This document shows, one piece after another, positions 56,635-64,000 of a DNA stretch of 64,000 nt; within the stretch, counting starts at the first letter, position 1, and each line of letters begins with the position of its first letter. The stretch covers positions 9,424,001-9,488,000 of the forward strand of contig NC_003070.9 in the NCBI RefSeq assembly GCF_000001735.4, given 5' to 3'. This DNA comes from Arabidopsis thaliana (taxonomy: Eukaryota; Streptophyta; Magnoliopsida; Brassicales; Brassicaceae). Below the pieces are notes generated by a model. It was given only the letters and a program-made list of their open reading frames with translations. It made no database searches and was not told the origin of the DNA. The position numbers were made by a program, and so were the translations under genes.

Positions 56635-56902
56635 GTTTGATCATGTGCTTACTTTCCCTTCATTTGCGATACTTCAAGGTTCTTGCTGCCACTGTTTCTT
56701 TGAATGCGTCACATGTTTGAACATGTGTGTTCTTTTTGGATCGAAGCTTAGCTCTTTAGATGGAACTGAATAAGTAAAAGAGGTCACTGGATAAGCTCTG
56801 TTACTAGAATAATAGGAGGGCTTCTGCTTCACATTTGTAATCCTCTCTCTTTCTCTGAATTGATGTTGCAATTGCTTGTCATCAGTATCTGTATTTCCAT
56901 AG

Positions 56903-56995
56903 ATAACTGAACTCATTAAAGGGCAACCGAAGCTGCTTCGTGGTTTATGTTTCTTCTTTGTGGGCTATTTTGCTTTGCACTTTCACTTGTTTCTT
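56903..56995 (+). pseudogene. PAH gene scrap downstream of the Copia element
   Basis: AACTGAACTCATTAAAGGGC and GCTGCTTCGTGGTTTATGTT match exon 2 of PAH unit B ([14 protein letters not shown]), then the sequence jumps to TGTGGGCTATTTTGCTTTGC, which matches the start of unit B's third intron (42927 on). The intervening 340 bases of unit B are missing, so this is an internally deleted fragment of a PAH copy. Confidence 0.75.
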
Positions 56996-57787
56996 AGTTT
57001 TGGTTTGATTTTTCATACTGGGCCCTGAGCAAAACAATTTTAGTTATATGACTTGTGAAACTTAAATGGGTTTTAATCGAATGGTAACTTCATCTAATTT
57101 GTTTGAATAATTCATCATGGACCTTAATGATAATATCTTGAGTCTACTAATCATTTCACAAATCCTTTCATTTTCCAACAGCAAGTAGCCTGATTTTTGA
57201 ACCTCAGCGATAGACAGCTTAAAGTGCGGTCATTCTCGCAAAAAGCTATCAGTCTTTATTTGATTCACGAACATTATACACGAAAGTCAAAATTAAATAA
57301 CCAAAAAAATTAAACAAAAAGCAAACAAGAAAACGACTTCTCTGGTATGATTGGAACAAATTTAATAGAGAGAGAGGTTAGATAAGAATGTGGTAGAAGA
57401 TAAGACCCAACTACGCGTCATAACTGGGTCCCATCTTTGTCTCTTTCCCTTCTTCACTCGCCAACCCCATCGCGTGTCCCCACGCTCCTTCCCTTTACTT
57501 TTTCTCGTTATCCAAAACACGACGATTCTTCATTTTAGATTTTTTTCATTAATAAAAAAAAAAAAGTCTTTTATTGCAGAAATTTCGATCGTTTTTGTTG
57601 TGTGTACAGAGAGATTATCGTGTTTTGTTGGCAATCGCCATTAAACCTTCTTCCCTCTAACCCAATCAAATTTGCGGCTCTTTCTTTTATCTTCTCGCCT
57701 CGGTTTTAGCAAACCCTTTAGTTATCTTCTTCCTCAAGCAATTTTTCTTTTGGATTAGATTGGTGTTTTCTTTTGGTTTGTGTGGTG
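56996..57787. other. Spacer and leader before a small membrane-protein gene
   Basis: No supported frame in the first 600 bases. From about 57400 the sequence becomes CT-rich and is probably the promoter and 5' UTR of the gene starting at 57788. Confidence 0.55.
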
Positions 57788-58576
57788 ATGATGAGAAGGC
57801 AACGAGATGAACAACAATCTAGGGTTTTCTACGATCTATCATCTCTTGTTTTGAATCTTCTCCGTTCTCCTCCTATGCCGATTTCTTTACCTGATCATTT
57901 CCCCGATCCGCCCGCTAGAATTCGTCCTCCCTTTTCTTCGCATCGTTTTTCGTCTTCTTCGCCTTCTTTGGCTCATATTTCTCCGTCTGGATTCGCGTCG
58001 TTGCTGCTTGGTATATCTGTGGCTCTTATGCTATGTGGATCTGTGACTTTCTTCATCGGGTTTCTCTTGATGCCTTGGGTTCTTGCTCTGATTTTGGTTT
58101 TCTATGTCGCTGGCATCGTTTCTGCCATTTCTATGGTCGGGAGGTCGATTCTCTGTTACGTCTTGACGCCACCTTCTCCTTCCGGAAAGGAGATTTCTGG
58201 TAATTTTGTTGAATTTTAGGGTTAAGTTTGTCAAATTGGTTTCAATGATTCAAGCTTTCTACTTTCGTCTCGGATCTGTTTAGATTTTAACCAAAGTTTC
58301 CTTATTGATCATCTAGAAATGATTCCACTGGGTTTTGGTTCTGTCCTTATTTTGATAGAAATGGAGGTTCGAATTAGGGTTTTATTGAAAAGCACACCGA
58401 TGTTTGTTCTGTCTTTGACTGAAACGATATTGTTCTTTTGTTTCCTCGTGGATCATATTATTCATGTTCACATTACTTTTGTTGTCTGAAATTAAACCTA
58501 TGTTTGTATTAGTTTCATGTTCTTGCAATAATGTTTGTGTTTGACATGTCTATTCGCAGAATGGAAGCTTCTGTGA
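57788..58576 (+). CDS. Small multi-span membrane protein (At1g27290 type)
   Basis: Exons 57788-58199 and 58560-58576 join in phase 1 to give 142 residues; the second exon adds only EWKLL and the stop. I chose the first ATG of a pair (ATGATGAGAAGG); upstream codons in frame lack an ATG. The N-terminal half is Pro/Ser-rich and basic (FPDPPARIRPPFSSHRF). Residues about 62-120 are hydrophobic, with two or three spans (LLLGISVALMLCGSVTFFIG, WVLALILVFYVAGIVSAI). No domain of known function is recognised. If the intron is retained, the frame ends at 58219 with NFVEF, giving a similar length. Confidence 0.75.
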
Positions 58577-59323
58577 AATGATTAAACAACAGAGGTGAAG
58601 AATCTATACATCATCCGGAAGCAGAGCAGAGCGAAGCAGAACAAAAAAAAGAAGAAGAAGGATTGATTATATAAACACATATATCCGATAGAGTTTTTCT
58701 ATGTTCTTTATCTGTATTTTGTTGGGGGGGTTTGGGAAAATCATGTGGATATCAGGGAGTTTTATATTTCTTTACATTTCGAAAAAAGAATTTTTCTATT
58801 TAACTACTGTTAGAAATAGAGAAGCCTTGTTATTTGTGCTTTCATGTATGTCGTTTTTATGTAACATGATCATTTCTTAAAGCATACAAAAAGATTTTAG
58901 GATTTCTGTTGCACTTCTTTCGATTTCCTTGCATTTTCGAAACACTCTGTGTTGATATCTCTTCCTTTAAATCTTCTTACAATATTTGCTCATTCTTGAT
59001 CTCTTTTATGGTTTTAAATAATTGTCTCTTCAAGTTCACACGGAATCTAGTGTGAATCGAGGTTTAGTCGTGCAGAGTTGTGTGTGTTATTACATGTTTT
59101 ATTATTGTTTAAGTATATTTATTTAGTGGAGGACTATACGCTATTTGCACATCTCAATGTCAAATTGCTCAAAAATGGTAGAGGTGCCGTGCCGTCAATA
59201 GATGTCACGTGTCCTGACTTGCCTTCTCAATACAAACAAAAATACTCTCTACCTAAAAAAACACAATAAACAACAAACGCATCTTTGGAGCGGCGGTGAG
59301 ATTAGAGAAGAAGGGTTTGTGAA
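58577..59323. other. Spacer between two small membrane-protein genes
   Basis: 3' UTR of the upstream gene, then AT-rich spacer and a short leader. Nothing else is seen. Confidence 0.6.
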
Positions 59324-60194
59324 ATGGAGTCCAGTGAGGATGTGGAGAATCTGAGTAGAGCTATTGAGAAGCTTCTTCATGAGAAGAGGAAGAGAGAAGC
59401 TTCTGGTGACGCCTTCATTGAAGACGCTGATGATCAGCTTTTCCTCTCTAGCCTTATCTCTCAGGTACTTTACCATCGCTCTGTTTTCTCCTTTGTTGAT
59501 TTATCTGATGTTGCAGCCAATCAACTTTCTGGGTATATGATTGAATCATGAGTATTTGAGTGAGTCTGTGTAATTGTTTCGCTGTGATGTGTCTGCTTCG
59601 ATTTTGATGAGATCCAACAAATACAAGCTTATCTTCATGATTGTGTTTAGTTGCTGTTTCATGTCCACAACATTATTTGTATTGGGATGTGTCCATTTCA
59701 GGCTTGTGCTAATTTTTTTGCCAATAACTTAGTTGGAATCACCAAACCCCAAGGGGAAAGAAGATGTCATAACCGGAGAAGAAGAAGAAAAAGAAGAAGA
59801 ATCTGCAGATTCTTCACCATCCAAAGGAAAAAGCGAGGGCCAGAGACAATTGGAAGAAAGTATAGAAGAAATAGCTAAAGACATCAAGAAGGTGAAGAAG
59901 CAGAACAAAATAACCCATGTACTTCTCTCGGCTACGATCATCCTGACATTGGTTTGGCAGCTCTCTGAGTACTCCATGATTTTCATGTTGAAAGATAGAA
60001 TAAGCCACCCAGTCAGATCCATCGGAGGTATGCTTAATGGAATGTTCAAAGGTAAGTTACGTCCAATCAAGAACCAACTTGCGGGGACTTCCAACTCCAA
60101 TGACCAAAACAACCATGGGAATGGATCACACACTGGACCTCAACTTCAAGTGCCCGAGCTGTTGCGAGAATTCGGTTTCGACGATGAAGAATGA
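59324..60194 (+). CDS. Single-span membrane protein with coiled coil (At1g27300 type)
   Basis: Exons 59324-59464 and 59733-60194 join in phase 0 (CTCTCAG/GTACTT donor, ACTTAG acceptor) and give 200 residues. The protein starts with an acidic/basic helix (MESSEDVENLSRAIEKLLHE), then a low-complexity acidic stretch (GEEEEKEEESADSS) and a helical basic segment (LEESIEEIAKDIKKVKKQNK). One membrane span follows at about 107-128 (THVLLSATIILTLVWQL). A polar tail with NSNDQNNHGNG ends LREFGFDDEE. There is no signal peptide, so the N terminus is probably cytosolic. I recognise no domain of known function. Confidence 0.82.
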
Positions 60195-60614
60195 TAGCTT
60201 CCCTTTGTGACTCAATAATACCAGTTGTTATTTAGGAACAGGGGTCACCCTCATTGTTTCTTTGCTTTTAGTATAAGTAGTTTACTTTTATATGATCAAA
60301 ATGCGAAAGAATAGTTGCTTTCTCAAACTTTTCCACATGAAAAAGGGTTCCAAAAGAGAACCGTATTTCAAAAAATCTTTTGTTTTACCCTTACTGAATC
60401 ATGGTTCAGTGCCCGAAAACAAAAGGAGTCATCTCAAACAAAGTAACAAATAGCTCCATTGATTAAAATAAAAACAGACAGCAAACCACCTGAAACAAAG
60501 CTTAATGTTCCAAATCTAAAACCAACTCAAACAGTTTTTGAATAGTCCCAAACTTTCCACCACTCTCTTTTCAGCTTCCAATAATGGTTCCATGTACCTC
60601 TGGCATCAAATTCC
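60195..60614. other. Convergent 3' spacer
   Basis: 3' UTRs of the convergent membrane-protein gene and NTF2A; no coding signal. Confidence 0.65.
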
Positions 60615-61790
60615 TCAGGCATAGTTCAACCTGAATATGTCATTGAACACGTAGTAGTTTCCCTGATTCGATATCAAATGGAACATCTGGACACAAAACA
60701 CAAGTATGTCAGGAATCAGGCAAAATCCAAACAACAAGCAGTCATCAGATTTATGTTACAATCATATAGTGATCCAGTGCGTGATTCACAACACAAGAGA
60801 TGCATACGTAGCTCATTACAAGTAGGTCAAGTTGACAGAAATTCATCCCACTTTGCTCTATACATACATTCCACAAGTTTGATGTTCATACAAATATGAT
60901 AACAAAACACAATTAGTACCTTGATATGAAGAACTAAAATGACAAAAACATCTCTTATCGAACAAATCTAGTAAAGAGCGTTCAACACTAAAAAGAGAAA
61001 ACAATGTCTTACGGCAGATGATACAAACACTGCAAGCATCTCAAACTATTTAGAGTTGAGACAATTTAATCAAGAAGGTGGCATATCTACAACTACAACA
61101 AGATCACATATGAGCATAGTTGAAAAAAACTAGCAGAATCATGGCAAAGCAGTTTCCCAATACTACATTCACGAAGTGCAAGGAGATAGAAGCTCCACAA
61201 GACAAAATCTAAATGACACAAGATTACATCTACTGATCTACGCAATCATTTGGGGGAAACCTCTTTTATCTCCAACCTTATCACAGATCTATCACTAAAT
61301 GCATCAGGGAGGGTCTAAAATTTCGAGACAATTCCAGATCATTGAAGCTTTTAGTGACCTAATACACACATCAATCTACAGAGCAGTAAGGATAAAAACC
61401 CTATCGTACATGATCAACAGCGAGGAATACAAAGGAAACACTAAAAATCGAAGTGATCTAAACCCAAGGGAAAGAGATAAGGCAAAAAAAAACCTGGCTG
61501 AACTTGAGAGCGTGTTGTTCACCAGCGAGCTGAAGATTGCCGGAGACAAAGACGAGCATACCACCGGCGGGACCAGAAGGCTGACAATCGACGGTGGTGA
61601 TGTTGTGCTTACACTGCTGGAAAGGGAGGCCGGTGAGCTTAGCGACGATGTTCTGAGAGCCCTGGATCTTCTGGCCTTCGAAGGTCAACATGGATCCTTC
61701 TTGGTATAGAGAAACCAACCCTGGACGATTTGCATCGAAGGTGGAGTAGTAGTGCTCAACGAAAGCCTTTGCAACAGCGTCTGGATCCAT
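60615..61790 (-). CDS. NTF2A: Nuclear transport factor 2A
   Basis: Exons 61790-61494 and 60686-60615 (minus strand) join in phase 0 across an 807-base intron and give 122 residues, the expected NTF2 length. It starts MDPDAVAKAFVEHYYSTFDA and contains LVSLYQEGSMLTFEGQKIQG, HNITTVDCQPSGPAGGMLVF and, in exon 2, FNDIFRLNYA at the end, all conserved in NTF2. NTF2 is a small cone-shaped homodimer that binds Ran-GDP and FG nucleoporins and returns Ran to the nucleus, where it is recharged with GTP. The intron begins after FSQ. Frames on the plus strand over exon 1 are shadows. Confidence 0.93.
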
Positions 61791-61939
61791 CTCTTTCTTC
61801 GTCTTCCTTTTTGATCCTTAGCTCTTGCGTCGTGCTTTTTCAACAGGCGAGAGAGGATCGAGAGGGTTAGATAATTTACTGAAAAATTATACGAATGGAC
61901 CAAGACTAGAGATACTGAAATGAGTGTTTGACGATACTT

Positions 61940-61976
61940 TAAATGGGCCTTATATTTTTCAAGTTGGGCCCGTTAA
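61940..61976 (-). promoter_or_regulatory. Site II (TCP) elements of NTF2A
   Basis: ATGGGCCTTAT and TTGGGCCCGTT lie about 155-185 bases upstream of the NTF2A start codon. TGGGCC/T pairs are typical of housekeeping and growth-linked plant promoters bound by TCP factors. Confidence 0.55.
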
Positions 61977-61995
61977 TATATGGGACAATCAACAG

Positions 61996-62045
61996 TATAG
62001 CTCAATTGGTAAATTGACTAACTTCATTTGATTCCTACACCATTT
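61996..62045 (+). repeat. tRNA-like segment, possible SINE relic
   Basis: TAGCTCAATTGGT at 61998-62010 fits the RNA polymerase III A box, followed about 20 bases later by a weak B-box-like TTTGATTCCTAC. The stretch does not fold into a complete tRNA by eye. It may be the head of a decayed tRNA-derived SINE. Confidence 0.35.
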
Positions 62046-63108
62046 AAAGATTTTTAATCAAATTCTGATATAACTAAGATAATATTTTAAAGCATTTAAC
62101 TAACATGGAAAATTATGAAATGAAATATTAATTTTGGATAGAAAATTTAAAACATTTATCTTTGTGAAATAAAAAGAAAGTCTCTTATAATATAACTTGT
62201 AAAGTAATCCTTTAAATTCTAAAAGATCTAAAACAAAATGAGTTAAATCCTATGTCTATGTGTTGAATCTGGAAGATCGAGGTGGAAGAAAAAGGATCAT
62301 GATTCATGGGTGAGAGAACAACCGTTGATTGGTGTGTTTCAACTTTCAAGCAATCCCATTTTAAAAAAATAAATTTATGTAAGCAATTGCAAACAAAATG
62401 AAATGATTATGCTTTAAGATATCGACACGTGTAAAACAGATGACGTACCAAGAAAATAAATGATTCTGTATTTTGTTTTAGCCATTTGTTTTTTCTTTAA
62501 AGGAAAGTGTATGTTGAAATTGAAAAAACAAACCGAGTTATATATATAGAGTTATTTGACTAAAGAAGGAAGCTTTGGTTAAACTAACTTGTATAATTCT
62601 TTTGTGTAGTTTAGTTTTGATAAAATGGCCAAACAATTTTGGTCACTTTACCAACTACTGCAAAAAAACCATTTTCATAATAATAAATTGTAACACGCCT
62701 TTTATTTTTATTATTGGAGGGTGAGAACTGAGACCATATATGCCTTTGTTCCCTTCTTGTGGGTCCCTTTAGCCTTTTTTTTTCTTTTGCCTGCGCCGTT
62801 TAGTGTTTTTTCTTTTATATATAAATAGAGGTAAGTTATTTTACCAATCATTTGGTGTTATTAATAGTAGTATTAATGAGGTTCTAAACTTGTTTATAAA
62901 AATCAGATCTTACTAAACAAACTCAAAGAATCTCAACTATGAACATTTTTCTTCTAGAATCGAGTTTTAACATCATCATCAGCAGGATATAATTTTTTGT
63001 GTTTGAATTTTATCTGTATTTTTTTTAGGAGTACATAAGCAGCTTAAGATTAAAATATATATTAATGGAAGTATGAATGAAAAAAGAAAAGAAAGATAAT
63101 CAGATAAT

Positions 63109-63127
63109 AGAGAGAGAGAGAGAGAGA
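63109..63127. repeat. GA microsatellite in AHK3 leader
   Basis: A perfect AG dinucleotide run followed by purine-rich sequence. Confidence 0.8.
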
Positions 63128-63681
63128 AGGAAGCAGACATTTGTCTTCCACCATATTCTTCTCATCTTTTCCGATGATAGATTCTTCTTCTTCTTCTTCT
63201 TCTACTACTACTTCTGCTCCTCTTTCTTAAGTTTCTCCATTTGATAATTCACTCAAGTCTCCAGCTCCTCTTCTTCTTCTCGTTGCTTTATTCGCTCTCT
63301 TTCACTCATCATCATCACACTCAAAGATTTCTGTTGTATTGGAGCAAGCTCTAGCGAATTTTCGTACTCCCCTTGTAGAATTTTAGTTTCCTGTTTTAGA
63401 TTTCGAGGAATCTCGCTTTGGAAACTTTAAGCTCCTGTTCAAAGTTTCTACCTTTGTTTATTTTGTTTTTGTTTTCTTCTCTCTTATCTTTCGTCATCTT
63501 TGATTAAGTAACCACTTTGATCTCTCAATTTCAGCCTTTGGGTTGTCTAATCTGACACGTTCCTCTGTCTTAGCTTTCCTTTTCTCTTCTCGTTTGTGGG
63601 AAGCCTACAAGGATTAATTATTAAATACCCAACCCCAAAAAATTCTTCCTTTTTGATTCTCTGATTCGTCCCTTTTTGTAC

Positions 63682-63726
63682 ATGGTTTCTGTTTGGTTGT
63701 TAGAGCTTCTTGCTGAGTTGAATTGA
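63682..63726 (+). CDS. Short upstream ORF before AHK3
   Basis: ATG GTT TCT to TGA encodes 14 residues (MVSVWLLELLAELN) and ends 53 bases before the AHK3 start codon. Its context, TACATGG, has A at -2 and G at +4. If the AHK3 transcript includes this part, ribosomes would meet it first. I infer a regulatory role only from position. Confidence 0.5.
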   Translation: MVSVWLLELLAELN

Positions 63727-63779
63727 GCTGGTTGCAATCACTCTGTTTCTTGGGGGTTGATCGTGTATTCAAGTGGTGG

Positions 63780-64000
63780 ATGAGTCTGTTCCATGTGCTA
63801 GGGTTTGGTGTCAAGATTGGGCATCTCTTCTGGATGCTATGCTGCTGGTTTGTTTCTTGGTTCGTTGATAATGGGATCGAGGACAAGTCTGGTCTTTTAG
63901 TTGGCTCTGTCGGTGATCTTGAGAAGACTAAGATGACTACGTTGAAGAAGAAGAACAAGATGTGGTTCTGGAATAAGATCTCTAGCAGCGGACTCAAGAT
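63780..64000 (+). CDS. AHK3: AHK3 cytokinin receptor histidine kinase, N-terminal part
   Basis: The frame starts MSLFHVLGFGVKIGHLFWML and runs off the window after 73 codons, ending in the segment WFWNKISSSGLKI. I recognise this as the N terminus of AHK3. The visible part contains a first hydrophobic stretch (about 9-28) and a basic segment (MTTLKKKNKMW) at about 52-62; the CHASE cytokinin-binding domain, histidine kinase and receiver domains would lie beyond the edge. AHK3 is a receptor mainly of the endoplasmic reticulum membrane that phosphorylates histidine phosphotransfer proteins and controls leaf senescence and cell division. The start is the first ATG after the short upstream ORF. Confidence 0.88.
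   Translation, partial: MSLFHVLGFGVKIGHLFWMLCCWFVSWFVDNGIEDKSGLLVGSVGDLEKTKMTTLKKKNKMWFWNKISSSGLK

Larger units (their letters stand above)
51590..56720 (+). pseudogene. F-box/kelch gene relic split by a Copia element
   Basis: The left part, to 52001, reads as kelch-repeat protein sequence: VLDQKIYVAGCCKDGDSNS, VFDTKTQTCDPKPIPCSET, LCLDGKFHVGPV, MIWCAEVTLEKRKSGEIWGK. The right part, from 56635, continues with WFDHVLT and then, in a shifted frame, KVLAATVSL, the usual end of Arabidopsis F-box/kelch proteins. The F-box itself is not present nearby. Such proteins are substrate receptors of SCF ubiquitin ligases. The relic has lost its N-terminal part, has frame breaks and is interrupted by the retroelement. 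Confidence 0.8.
62046..63779. other. Divergent spacer and AHK3 leader
   Basis: AT-rich spacer to about 62800, then the AHK3 promoter and 5' UTR: TATATATAAATAGAGG near 62817 is a candidate TATA box, a GA repeat lies at 63109-63127 and CTTCTTCTTC tracts at 63182-63215. TTTCAG at 63530-63535 could end a 5' UTR intron. Confidence 0.5.

Noticed and set aside
61299-61709. Plus-strand 136-codon frame over NTF2A
   Set aside because: It is antisense to NTF2A exon 1 and its intron, and resembles no known protein.

Overview
The window is nuclear DNA of a crucifer and fits Arabidopsis thaliana chromosome 1, the At1g27130 to At1g27320 interval. I base this on recognising the gene order and protein lengths from memory: two tau glutathione transferases, a TPR protein, two TIR-NBS-LRR genes, BIR3, a GT92 glycosyltransferase, a TORTIFOLIA1-like HEAT protein, a run of PAH-domain genes, two small membrane proteins, NTF2A and the start of AHK3. 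Genes have short GT-AG introns and AT-rich spacers. Exon ends below were worked out by hand from reading frame, splice sites and phase; no search was run.

Layout. 1.6-4.7 kb: GSTU13 and GSTU14 in tandem, with a small two-exon cysteine-rich secreted peptide gene (ESF1-like) between them. 5.2-8.1 kb: a 14-exon TPR gene, followed by a MITE-like stretch and a broken valyl-tRNA synthetase fragment. 9.6-21.8 kb: two tandem disease-resistance genes with double TIR modules whose last 1.1 kb look identical. 22.9-27.5 kb: BIR3 and a GT92 gene on the minus strand. 31.7-33.9 kb: TORL3-type microtubule protein (minus). 33.9-39.8 kb: gene-free AT-rich DNA.

39.8-51.1 kb is the most unusual part. Six tandem plus-strand units encode proteins made of little more than Sin3-type paired amphipathic helix (PAH) domains: one PAH (two units), a PAH1-type plus a PAH2-type (one unit), or three PAHs (two units), plus one decaying copy. 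None carries the large Sin3 body. They look like a locally amplified family of stand-alone co-repressor interaction modules. A LINE RNase H fragment lies among them. Downstream lies an F-box/kelch relic split by a young, whole-looking Ty1/Copia element (52.0-56.6 kb), and then a further PAH scrap.

57.8-64 kb returns to ordinary housekeeping genes: two small membrane proteins (plus), NTF2A (minus, with site II promoter motifs), then the cytokinin receptor gene AHK3, which runs off the right edge after a short upstream ORF.
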